DNA from: Fidelibacterota bacterium
GTDB taxonomy: Bacteria > Fidelibacterota > Marinisomatia > SCGC-AAA003-L08 > D37C17
Length of the DNA: 5,448 nt
Assembly: GCA_012964845.1 (NCBI GenBank)
Contig: DTTG01000226.1
Coordinates: 1-5,448 of the forward strand
Direction: 5' to 3'
Positions within the stretch are counted from its first letter, which is position 1; the number at the start of each line of letters is the position of its first letter. The translations under genes were made by a program, and so were the position numbers. Of the stretch, positions 1-5,448 are shown in pieces. The notes below the pieces were generated by a model. It was not told the origin of the DNA and did no database searches. It saw nothing but the letters and a program-made list of their open reading frames with translations.

Positions 1-749
1 TTTAATAAATCTTCTTTATTATATTCCAAGGGTTTATTTGTTCCATACTTAATTAATTCACCGCCTGCAGAGTTGATTACTGCATGAGATGCTGCAGTAT
101 CCCATTCCATTGTTGGTCCTAATCGTGGGTAAAAATGTACTCTTCCATCAGCAACGGAACATATTTTAAGCGAACTTCCCATTCGATGTAAATCAAATGT
201 ATCAAATTGAGCAAGGAAATTATCCATTTTAGAGCTGGGGTGTGATCGGCTTGTAGCTATTTGAACTGGATTGTTTAATTGTGACTTAACTCGGATGGGG
301 TTAAATGAATCTCCAGCTACTGATTTAAATGCACCTTTTTCTATACTTCCCCAATACATTTCATTCAATGCAGGTGCATACACTACCCCAAAAACAGGTA
401 GATTGTTTTCCATGTATGCAATGTTAACAGTGAACTCATCATTTTTCTTTATATATTCCTTGGTTCCATCCAGCGGATCAACCAACCAAAAAGATTCCCA
501 TTTAGATCTTTCTTCAAAAGGAATATCTCGCCCCTCTTCAGATAAAATCGGAATATCAGGGGCAATCTTCAATAGTCCTGCTGTAATGATATCATTGGCT
601 CTGGTATCAGCTTCAGTCACAGGTGATTTATCATTCTTGATATGAATTTCAAAATTGGTTTTATAAACATCCATGATAACCGCACCAGCTTGCTTTGTAA
701 TTTCAATTACAGATTGAATTATTTCATCACTTATCAGAAAATTTGACAT
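1..749 (-). CDS. cysQ: 3'(2'),5'-bisphosphate nucleotidase CysQ (3' end cut by window edge)
   Basis: This is a Mg-dependent phosphatase of the inositol monophosphatase fold. The family hydrolyses 3'-phosphoadenosine 5'-phosphate (PAP), and also PAPS, to AMP or APS, which prevents PAP build-up after PAPS is used. The frame is open from ATG at 749-747 to the left edge, giving 249 complete codons and no stop; the last visible residues, YNKEDLL, are typical of the extreme C-terminus, so probably only 10-20 residues are missing. Visible motifs are KSPVTEAD (41-48), SEEG (70-73), DPLDGTKEY (91-99) and EWDTAASHAV (215-224). The metal ligands D48, E71, D91, D94 and D217 are all present. No signal peptide is seen, so it is probably cytosolic. 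The start overlaps the stop of the upstream sat/cysC gene by one base (TAATG), implying translational coupling, and an AAGGA lies 11 nt upstream inside that gene. SEEG, GTKEY and the PAPS-synthase neighbour favour CysQ over a plain inositol monophosphatase. Confidence 0.95.
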   Translation of the reverse strand, partial: MSNFLISDEIIQSVIEITKQAGAVIMDVYKTNFEIHIKNDKSPVTEADTRANDIITAGLLKIAPDIPILSEEGRDIPFEERSKWESFWLVDPLDGTKEYIKKNDEFTVNIAYMENNLPVFGVVYAPALNEMYWGSIEKGAFKSVAGDSFNPIRVKSQLNNPVQIATSRSHPSSKMDNFLAQFDTFDLHRMGSSLKICSVADGRVHFYPRLGPTMEWDTAASHAVINSAGGELIKYGTNKPLEYNKEDLL

Positions 750-2461
750 TAAGCCAGAAATCCTTGATTCTCTAAATAAATCAATACCTGTTGCACTGCC
801 TCTTCCTGAGAAATATTGGAAGTATCAATACTCAGCTCCGGATTAACAGGTTTTTCATAAGGGTCATCAATCCCGGTAAACCCTTTTATAATACCTTTCC
901 GAGCTTTGGCATACAGTCCCTTAACATCTCTTTTTTCACATGTTTCCAATGGTGTAGAAACATGTACCTCAATATATCCACCCACCTTTGAGATCAACTC
1001 TCGATTATATTTACGAATCGCTTCATAAGGAGCAATTGGAGCACAAATTGCTATACCTCCATTTTTAGTTATTTCACTGGCTACAAATCCAATCCGTGTA
1101 ATATTTAAGTTTCGATGTTCTTTAGAGAATCCTAACTCACTTGATAAATTAATCCGCACAATATCACCATCTAAAAGGGTAACCCTTCTCCGCCCATGTT
1201 CAAGAAATTTCACTAAAAGAGCATTTGCTATGGTTGACTTTCCTGAACCGGAAAGTCCTGTGAAAAATACGGTGAACCCTCTTCTATCTTTCGGTGGATG
1301 GGCATGGCGAAGTTCCTCAACAACTTCCGGATATGAAAACCATTCCGGAATATCTAAATCCTGATCCAATCTTCTTCTGAGTTCAGTACCTGAAATATTC
1401 AATTTTGTTAAATCTTCCGGTACTTCATCTATCGGCATATACTCGGCACGTTCTTCTACATAAACCATCAACTTAAAGGGTACCATTTCAACCCCAATCT
1501 CATCTGCATATTTATTGACCATATCCTGCGCATCATATGGCCCATAAAATGGATTACCTTTGCTATCTATTCCAGGCCCTGCGTGATCACGACCAACAAT
1601 GAGATGAGTACATCCATAGTTTTTTCTAATGAGCGCATGCCATAAAGCTTCACGGGGACCACCCATCCTCATCGCAAGAGGAAGCAAACTCATTATTGCA
1701 GTATCCTCAGGGAATTTTTCCATGATTTTTTTATAACATCTAACCCGAGTATAATGATCAACATCTCCTGGTTTCGTCATACCAACAACAGGATGAATGA
1801 GCAGGTTACCACCAATTTCTCGTGCAGCCCTTACAGTGAGTTCCTTATGAGCACGATGCATTGGGTTTCTAGTCTGAAAAGCCACAATAGTTGTCCAACC
1901 CATTTTCTTGAATTGCGCTCTTAATTCTGCCGGGGAATGTCTTTGTAGTTTATAGTCATAATGACGAGGGAGTTCTAATCCATCTAACTTTCCACCTAAA
2001 TAGACTTCACCGGATTGATTCAAAAGATAATTTGCTGCGGGATGTCCAATATCCTGAGTACCATAAACAAGCTCTGCTTCATTTTCCTTGTCTGGTGTCC
2101 ACTTATCGGAAACAGTCATAATGGCAATTGCAACACCTTCATGATCACGAAGAACAATTTTATCCCCAATTGTAATACTTTTGCTAAATTCCTCATTTAC
2201 ATCCAAGGTAATTGGTATTGGCCAAATATTCCCATCAGATAAATGCAGATTATTAACAACTGAATTATAATCTGCTTCTGTTAAAAAGCCTATGAGGGGA
2301 GAAAAACTGCCATTTAACAGCATTTCTATATCACAGAGTTGTCGATCATTAAGGGTTAAACTTTCTAAATGTAAAGAATCTTTTTTAAGCTGATTTAGTT
2401 TTTCACCTTGAATTAGTAAATCACAAAGAATCCCACCATGGGGTTCAATTAATTGTGTCAT
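749..2461 (-). CDS. sat/cysC: Bifunctional sulfate adenylyltransferase / adenylylsulfate kinase (Sat-CysC fusion, PAPS synthase)
   Basis: This 570-residue protein should carry out both steps of sulfate activation: sulfate + ATP to APS + PPi, then APS + ATP to PAPS. Residues about 1-385 form the ATP sulfurylase part: an N-terminal PUA-like region starting at IEPHGG (5-10), the nucleotide motif QTRNPMHRAH (196-205), RMGGPREALWHALIRKN (265-281) and GRDHAGPG (290-297). Residues about 395-570 form APS kinase: an intact P-loop GLSGSGKST (402-410), DGD (431-433), RIGFVASEI (456-464), APIAPYE (474-480), KGLYAKAR (514-521) and the lid segment with GFTGIDDPYE (527-536). The family's phosphorylatable serine in ISPY/ISPH is alanine here (A477); many fused enzymes have this, and activity is still expected. 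The domain order is Sat then CysC, as in fungi and opposite to animal PAPSS. The start is supported by IEPHGG lying close to the N-terminus; the ribosome site is a weak GAGA at 2467-2470. It lies 40 nt downstream of pepA with no terminator between, and overlaps cysQ by one base. Confidence 0.96.
   Translation of the reverse strand: MTQLIEPHGGILCDLLIQGEKLNQLKKDSLHLESLTLNDRQLCDIEMLLNGSFSPLIGFLTEADYNSVVNNLHLSDGNIWPIPITLDVNEEFSKSITIGDKIVLRDHEGVAIAIMTVSDKWTPDKENEAELVYGTQDIGHPAANYLLNQSGEVYLGGKLDGLELPRHYDYKLQRHSPAELRAQFKKMGWTTIVAFQTRNPMHRAHKELTVRAAREIGGNLLIHPVVGMTKPGDVDHYTRVRCYKKIMEKFPEDTAIMSLLPLAMRMGGPREALWHALIRKNYGCTHLIVGRDHAGPGIDSKGNPFYGPYDAQDMVNKYADEIGVEMVPFKLMVYVEERAEYMPIDEVPEDLTKLNISGTELRRRLDQDLDIPEWFSYPEVVEELRHAHPPKDRRGFTVFFTGLSGSGKSTIANALLVKFLEHGRRRVTLLDGDIVRINLSSELGFSKEHRNLNITRIGFVASEITKNGGIAICAPIAPYEAIRKYNRELISKVGGYIEVHVSTPLETCEKRDVKGLYAKARKGIIKGFTGIDDPYEKPVNPELSIDTSNISQEEAVQQVLIYLENQGFLA
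761..765 (-). promoter_or_regulatory. Ribosome binding site for cysQ inside the sat/cysC 3' end
   Basis: AAGGA on the minus strand lies 11 nt before the cysQ ATG, within the last codons of sat/cysC. The spacing is slightly long. Because the start codon shares a base with the preceding stop (TAATG), ribosomes ending sat/cysC could restart directly, so this site may only assist. Confidence 0.45.
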
Positions 2462-2501
2462 TGCTGTCTCTGTTTAATTATTATTTAATTTTTAAAAGAT
2501 G

Positions 2502-3986
2502 TTAAATTCTATTTTCCAACAGTTGATAAACCAGTCTTACTGCAACACCGGTAGCACCTACTTTAGGCTGGTATGATGGTTCTTTTGGACCCCATGCGGT
2601 ACCAGCGATATCCATGTGAACCCAAGGTGTATCATCAACAAATTCTTTTAAGAATGCACCAGCGGTGATAGTGCCTGCCAATCTGGCTTCCCCGATATTT
2701 TTAATATCTGCATATTTACCTTTAATTTCTCTTGTATATTCTTCCCAAAGGGGCAGCTCCCATACTTTTTCGGAACTAACTTCACTGGCTTTTTTTACCT
2801 CTTTCATGAGAGTATTATTATTCCCAAGTACACCGCTGGCTCTGTTGCCTAAAGCAACAAGAACAGCCCCGGTTAATGTCGCAAAATCAAGTATTGCAGT
2901 TGGCTCGTAATTCTTATTCACATAAGAAAGTACATCTGCTAAAACTAAACGACCCTCAGCATCAGTATTGAGGACCTCAATGGTCTTTCCATTATATGCA
3001 GTTACAATATCACCTGGTCTCTGAGCATTACTTCCGGGCATATTTTCAGTAGAACCAATAGCAAACACAATATTTATTTTGGGTTTCAGTTCTGATACAG
3101 CTTGTAGAACTCCCATTACCGTAGCACTTCCACACATGTCGAATTTCATTTCATCCATATTTGGAGGCGGTTTAAGAGATATACCCCCCGAATCAAAAGT
3201 GAGTCCTTTCCCCACTAATGCAATAGGCTTTTGAGTTTTCCGACCGCCATTATATTCTACAATTATCATTTTAGCAGGTTCAGTAGCCCCCATTGCAACA
3301 CCATGGAAGGCACCCATTCCCATTTTTTTAAATTCTTTTCCATCAAATATTTGACAATTCATTTTAGGGGAATTATCCGATATTTTTTGTGCAGTCCTTG
3401 CCAAGTAAGTGGGTGTCAATATATTAGCAGGATGATTTCCTAAATCCCTGGCAAACCCAACCGATGCACCTAAAATAGCTCCCTTGTCCAATGATTTTGC
3501 ATCAACCTTTCCATACATTGTAATTGAGCTGGCTTTCACCGAATCATCTTTTTTTGTTTTATAATCATTAAATTCATATGAACCTAAAACAAGACCTTCA
3601 GCAAATGCTTGGGCAAATATATTTTTCTTTAAAGCAAATGAATCGCCATCAACACTAAAATCTGCATTCTTTACATCAGTTGAAAATCGAGTTATATTTG
3701 ACGCCACACTTCTTGCCCGATCAGAAGTATAATTTTTTTGAGTTCCCAATCCAATAAGTACAACCCTTTTATTGACTTCATTTCCAAAGATATGAATTTG
3801 TTCTTCTTTTTTCCCAATAAATCCATCCAGTTTCATAGCAGCAGACAGACGATTGCCCAAGGTATCATCAAGAGTTCGTTGCTGTGGATTTAACTTTTTA
3901 TCTTGAAAAATACCCAAGAATAGCAGGCTATTTTCTGATTCAGAATAGGCTTTTTTAGTTTTGTTAATATGGGTAAGATTTACCAT
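2502..3986 (-). CDS. pepA: Leucyl (cytosol) aminopeptidase, peptidase family M17
   Basis: This is a 494-residue di-metal aminopeptidase that releases N-terminal residues from peptides; it is usually a cytosolic hexamer. Residues 1 to about 165 match the variable N-terminal domain and about 170-494 the catalytic domain. Visible motifs are VGKGLTFDSGGISLKP (258-273), MKFDMCGSATVMG (280-292) and the M17 signature NTDAEGRL (340-347). Residues aligning with the E. coli PepA metal ligands and catalytic residues are all present: K260, D265, K272, D283, D342, E344 and catalytic R346. Length is normal (E. coli about 503). The start is supported by GGAGA 4 nt upstream of the ATG. It is the first gene of a likely operon: the next gene, sat/cysC, begins 40 nt after its stop with no hairpin between. 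Some PepA enzymes also bind DNA for Xer recombination or regulation; nothing here shows or excludes that. Hydrolysis of Cys-Gly, known for E. coli PepA, would be one possible link to sulfur metabolism, but that is inference. Confidence 0.96.
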   Translation of the reverse strand: MVNLTHINKTKKAYSESENSLLFLGIFQDKKLNPQQRTLDDTLGNRLSAAMKLDGFIGKKEEQIHIFGNEVNKRVVLIGLGTQKNYTSDRARSVASNITRFSTDVKNADFSVDGDSFALKKNIFAQAFAEGLVLGSYEFNDYKTKKDDSVKASSITMYGKVDAKSLDKGAILGASVGFARDLGNHPANILTPTYLARTAQKISDNSPKMNCQIFDGKEFKKMGMGAFHGVAMGATEPAKMIIVEYNGGRKTQKPIALVGKGLTFDSGGISLKPPPNMDEMKFDMCGSATVMGVLQAVSELKPKINIVFAIGSTENMPGSNAQRPGDIVTAYNGKTIEVLNTDAEGRLVLADVLSYVNKNYEPTAILDFATLTGAVLVALGNRASGVLGNNNTLMKEVKKASEVSSEKVWELPLWEEYTREIKGKYADIKNIGEARLAGTITAGAFLKEFVDDTPWVHMDIAGTAWGPKEPSYQPKVGATGVAVRLVYQLLENRI

Positions 3987-3990
3987 TTGT

Positions 3991-3995
3991 TCTCC
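3991..3995 (-). promoter_or_regulatory. Ribosome binding site for pepA
   Basis: GGAGA on the minus strand ends 4 nt before the pepA ATG at 3986-3984. It is the clearest Shine-Dalgarno match in the leftward cluster and supports the chosen start. Confidence 0.7.
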
Positions 3996-4029
3996 AAATT
4001 GATTTTAATATATAAAAATTGGTTTAAAT
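3996..4029. repeat. Imperfect 14-bp direct repeat, 20-bp spacing, in the divergent promoter region
   Basis: AAATTGATTTTAAT at 3996-4009 and AAATTGGTTTAAAT at 4016-4029 agree at 12 of 14 positions. Their starts are 20 bp apart, about two helical turns, so both copies would face the same side of the DNA. The position just upstream of the pepA ribosome site would suit an operator. Function is unproven and the low sequence complexity weakens it. Confidence 0.35.
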
Positions 4030-4080
4030 TAAAGGGAGGAAATTTATCCTTATTAATTAATTTCATACAAGGCATATAGC

Positions 4081-4085
4081 AGGAG
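4081..4085 (+). promoter_or_regulatory. Ribosome binding site for the dienoyl-CoA reductase gene
   Basis: AGGAG ends 5 nt before the ATG at 4091, an ideal Shine-Dalgarno placement that fixes the start of the reductase gene. A second purine-rich GGGAGG at 4034-4039 has no start codon at a useful distance and is not considered a ribosome site. Confidence 0.75.
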
Positions 4086-4090
4086 ATTTA

Positions 4091-4960
4091 ATGAATTTTT
4101 CAGGAATGTTAAAAGAGGGTGCACTTAAAGACAAAGTAATTCTCGTTACTGGAGGTGGAACAGGTTTAGGAAAATCAATGGGGAAATATTTTATGGAGTT
4201 GGGTGCTCATTTGATTATCACCAGTAGAAGACAGGAGGTATTAGATGAAACTGCCACCGAATTCAATGAATATCATGGAGAAGTATTACCCATTTCCGGG
4301 GATGTGAGAGATCATAAAGATGTAAAGCGGATAATTGAATCATCATTGGATAAATTTGGTAAAATTGATTGCCTCCTAAATAATGCAGCAGGAAATTTTA
4401 TAAGTCCCACAGAACGTCTTACACCAAAAGCCTTTGATGTAATAATTGATATTGTTTTAAAAGGCACTTATAATTATTCACTATTGCTCGGTAAACATTG
4501 GATAGACAAAAAACATCCTGGTGTCATGTTGAATATTGTAACAACCTATGCATGGACAGGGTCATCCTTCGTAGCACCATCGGCAGCTGCTAAAGGTGGT
4601 GTACTTGCTCTCACTCGATCGCTTGCCTCCGAATGGGTTAAATATGGAATAAGATGTAATGCCATAGCTCCGGGTCCCTTTCCCACTAAGGGCGCTTGGG
4701 ACAGATTATTTCCCAAACCAATTTCAACATTCTTTAATTTTGAAAAATCACTGCCCATGAAACGCTATGGAAACCATCAGGAATTAGCCAATTTGGCAGC
4801 CTACATGCTTTCTGATTATTCAGGCTATATGAATGGTGAGGTTGTAACTCTGGATGGTGGTGAATGGATTTATAATGCTGGAGAATTTAATAAATTAGAA
4901 AAGATTCCAAAGACAGCATGGGCACTTATTGAACGTGTTGTAAGGGGGAAGAAGAAGTAA
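4091..4960 (+). CDS. 2,4-dienoyl-CoA reductase (NADPH), short-chain dehydrogenase/reductase type
   Basis: This 289-residue SDR enzyme should reduce 2,4-dienoyl-CoA to trans-3-enoyl-CoA with NADPH, an accessory step in beta-oxidation of unsaturated fatty acids. The Rossmann motif TGGGTGLG is at 20-27, a basic SRR at 45-47 suits NADPH, DVRD is at 71-74, and NNAAGNFISPTERL at 97-110 is, from memory, the same as in human mitochondrial DECR1. Instead of the usual SDR YxxxK, the site is Y153 in TTYAWTG plus S164-AAA-K168. Together with N102 these line up at a constant offset with DECR1 N148, Y199, S210 and K214. PGP (194-196), DGGE (255-258) and the GEFNKL tail (264-269) also match that family. It is not the flavin/iron-sulfur FadH of E. 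coli. There is no signal peptide or membrane segment. It stands alone, divergent from pepA, with a good AGGAG ribosome site. Family assignment is firm; the preferred substrate is inferred. Confidence 0.92.
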   Translation: MNFSGMLKEGALKDKVILVTGGGTGLGKSMGKYFMELGAHLIITSRRQEVLDETATEFNEYHGEVLPISGDVRDHKDVKRIIESSLDKFGKIDCLLNNAAGNFISPTERLTPKAFDVIIDIVLKGTYNYSLLLGKHWIDKKHPGVMLNIVTTYAWTGSSFVAPSAAAKGGVLALTRSLASEWVKYGIRCNAIAPGPFPTKGAWDRLFPKPISTFFNFEKSLPMKRYGNHQELANLAAYMLSDYSGYMNGEVVTLDGGEWIYNAGEFNKLEKIPKTAWALIERVVRGKKK

Positions 4961-4961
4961 A

Positions 4962-4975
4962 TTAATTGTTAATTG
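4962..4975 (+). repeat. Tandem heptamer repeat (TTAATTG x2)
   Basis: Two exact copies of the heptamer TTAATTG sit directly after the reductase stop codon. With only two units and low complexity this may be chance. It is noted because a second, unrelated heptamer repeat occurs in the same intergenic gap. Confidence 0.4.
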
Positions 4976-5008
4976 TGAAAAGGGATTAGTATCCAATTTC
5001 TCAAATAA

Positions 5009-5028
5009 GTTGCTACCGGATAAGCAAC
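5009..5028 (-). terminator. Small inverted repeat, possible weak terminator for queD
   Basis: A perfect 6-bp stem, GTTGCT / AGCAAC, encloses an 8-nt loop containing CCGG. Read on the minus strand it starts 36 nt beyond the queD stop and is followed by TTATTT, a short and interrupted T tract. Read on the plus strand it is followed by ATCCAG, so it does not look like a terminator for the reductase gene. The stem is short, hence the low confidence. Confidence 0.3.
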
Positions 5029-5030
5029 AT

Positions 5031-5051
5031 CCAGCACCTAGAACCCAGAAC
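5031..5051. repeat. Degenerate heptamer tandem repeat (CCAGAAC-like, three units)
   Basis: Three consecutive 7-base units, CCAGCAC, CTAGAAC and CCAGAAC, differ from the consensus CCAGAAC by at most one base each. The stretch is more C-rich than its AT-rich surroundings and lies 13 nt beyond the queD stop in the convergent gap. Heptanucleotide short tandem repeats are established in cyanobacterial intergenic DNA and look similar in kind. Whether this unit recurs elsewhere in this genome cannot be seen here. Confidence 0.5.
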
Positions 5052-5064
5052 CACCATTTGCACT

Positions 5065-5448
5065 TTACCCCTCTTCATACAATGCATAACTTGACGGTGT
5101 TTCCCATAACTTAACGGATTGCAGCCTGAGTCCAGTTTGGAACACATCAGTAAATTTATCTTTTAATTCTTTAAAAATATAAGCTGCTACATTTTCTGCT
5201 GTAGGAGTAAAGGGTACAATTACTGGCTTATGCCCATCTGAGTTTTTGAAAAACTCCAACAGCTCATCATCCTTATCCCAAACCATAAAAGCATGGTCTA
5301 ATTCTTCTTGAATAAATTTCAGGGCTACTTTCTTAATATCAGCAAAGTCAATGACCATTCCCTCTTCAGATACTCCTTTCTCTTGGATCAGGTCACCTTC
5401 TACACAAATTTCTGCTTTATATCTATGGCCATGCAGTCCTTTACAAAC
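5065..5448 (-). CDS. queD: 6-carboxy-5,6,7,8-tetrahydropterin synthase QueD (5' end cut by window edge)
   Basis: This T-fold enzyme of the PTPS/QueD family converts 7,8-dihydroneopterin triphosphate to 6-carboxytetrahydropterin, the second step toward preQ0, queuosine and other 7-deazapurines. The frame is open from the right edge at 5448 to TAA at 5067-5065, giving 127 visible residues. The true start is beyond the window: the first in-frame ATG (5358) lies well inside the conserved fold and is not the start. Visible residues include C2-KGL-H6-G-H8, with the catalytic Cys and two zinc His; the third zinc His should lie off the edge. Also seen are GMVIDFADIK (30-39), the catalytic pair D51-H52 in ELDH, PTAEN (82-86) and E116 in LWETPSSYALY. 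CxxxHGH favours QueD over the PTPS-III folate-bypass type. The segment between LDH and PTAEN is long, as in the longer QueD forms. No queC/E/F neighbour is visible. It converges on the reductase gene across 104 bp. Confidence 0.93.
   Translation of the reverse strand, partial: VCKGLHGHRYKAEICVEGDLIQEKGVSEEGMVIDFADIKKVALKFIQEELDHAFMVWDKDDELLEFFKNSDGHKPVIVPFTPTAENVAAYIFKELKDKFTDVFQTGLRLQSVKLWETPSSYALYEEG

Larger units (their letters stand above)
3987..4090. promoter_or_regulatory. Divergent promoter region between pepA and the dienoyl-CoA reductase gene
   Basis: This 104-bp, strongly AT-rich gap lies between two genes reading away from each other, so promoters for both should be here. I cannot place -35/-10 boxes securely. 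One weak candidate for pepA on the minus strand is TTGTAT followed after 17-18 nt by ATAAAT/TAAATT, within 4043-4071. An imperfect 14-bp direct repeat (12 of 14 bases identical) occurs at 3996-4009 and 4016-4029, 20 bp apart. The CCAA and TTGG ends at 3994-4022 also form an imperfect palindrome (9 of 14 pairs). Either could be an operator, but AT-rich DNA gives such matches easily. Confidence 0.5.
4961..5064. other. Convergent intergenic region
   Basis: This 104-bp gap separates the stops of the rightward reductase gene and the leftward queD. It contains a two-unit TTAATTG repeat, a 4-bp GGAT/ATCC mini-hairpin (4983-4994) too small to call a terminator, the 6-bp hairpin at 5009-5028 and the CCAGAAC-like repeat at 5031-5051. 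I see no open frame or RNA gene in it. Confidence 0.6.

Noticed and set aside
271..645. 124-codon plus-strand open frame
   Set aside because: It lies wholly antisense to cysQ, whose motifs are conserved on the minus strand; the plus-strand product has no recognisable domain and no good ribosome site.
2462..2501. Terminator or separate promoter between pepA and sat/cysC
   Set aside because: No inverted repeat is visible; the 40 nt are simple AT-rich sequence with a weak GAGA ribosome site.
2665..3443. Short plus-strand open frames opposite pepA
   Set aside because: They are shadows of the conserved pepA catalytic domain, with no ribosome site or family motifs.
4034..4039. GGGAGG as a ribosome site for a small leader peptide
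   Set aside because: No ATG, GTG or TTG follows at a workable distance; the real ribosome site of the reductase gene is AGGAG at 4081-4085.
4546..4758. 70-codon minus-strand open frame inside the reductase gene
   Set aside because: It is antisense to the catalytic and cofactor region of a well-supported SDR gene and resembles nothing known.
5065..5358. queD as a complete 97-residue protein starting at the ATG at 5358
   Set aside because: The same frame stays open to the right edge and encodes the catalytic CxxxHGH motif upstream, so this ATG is internal (GMVIDF).
1..5448. CRISPR array, insertion sequence, tRNA, riboswitch or defence system
   Set aside because: No regularly spaced repeats, transposase motifs, tRNA-like folds or leader structures were seen; coding density and gene types are those of a core metabolic region.

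Overview
The window is AT-rich and densely coded, with five protein genes and no intergenic gap over about 105 bp. It reads as an ordinary bacterial housekeeping and sulfur/lipid metabolism segment. The gene types do not fix the species. AT-richness, a fused ATP sulfurylase-APS kinase, an SDR-type dienoyl-CoA reductase close to the mitochondrial form, and heptamer-repeat intergenic DNA would fit an FCB-group lineage such as Neomarinimicrobiota, Ignavibacteria or Bacteroidota. That placement is low-confidence inference.

Layout. Positions 3986 down to the left edge form a leftward (minus strand) cluster of three genes: pepA (M17 leucyl aminopeptidase), then after 40 nt a 570-residue fusion of ATP sulfurylase (Sat) and APS kinase (CysC), then cysQ (PAP phosphatase). 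The cysQ start codon overlaps the fusion gene's stop codon by one base (TAATG), and cysQ runs off the left edge. A 104-bp divergent intergenic region (3987-4090) separates this cluster from a rightward gene at 4091-4960, an SDR-family 2,4-dienoyl-CoA reductase. A 104-bp convergent intergenic region (4961-5064) follows, holding short heptamer repeats and a small hairpin. The last gene is queD (6-carboxytetrahydropterin synthase), on the minus strand and cut at its 5' end by the right edge.

Function. The Sat-CysC fusion would convert sulfate and ATP to APS and then PAPS. CysQ would remove the PAP left after PAPS is used, so the pair makes and clears the sulfate donor. No PAPS reductase, sulfotransferase or sulfate transporter lies within the window, so the destination of the PAPS is not visible. 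The dienoyl-CoA reductase would serve beta-oxidation of unsaturated fatty acids, and QueD serves queuosine/7-deazapurine synthesis; neither has an obvious link to the sulfur genes.

No mobile element, CRISPR array, tRNA/rRNA or clearly novel system was found. The points worth a second look are the fusion architecture and its Ser-to-Ala change, the pepA linkage, the repeat structure in the divergent promoter region, and the heptamer repeats in the convergent region.
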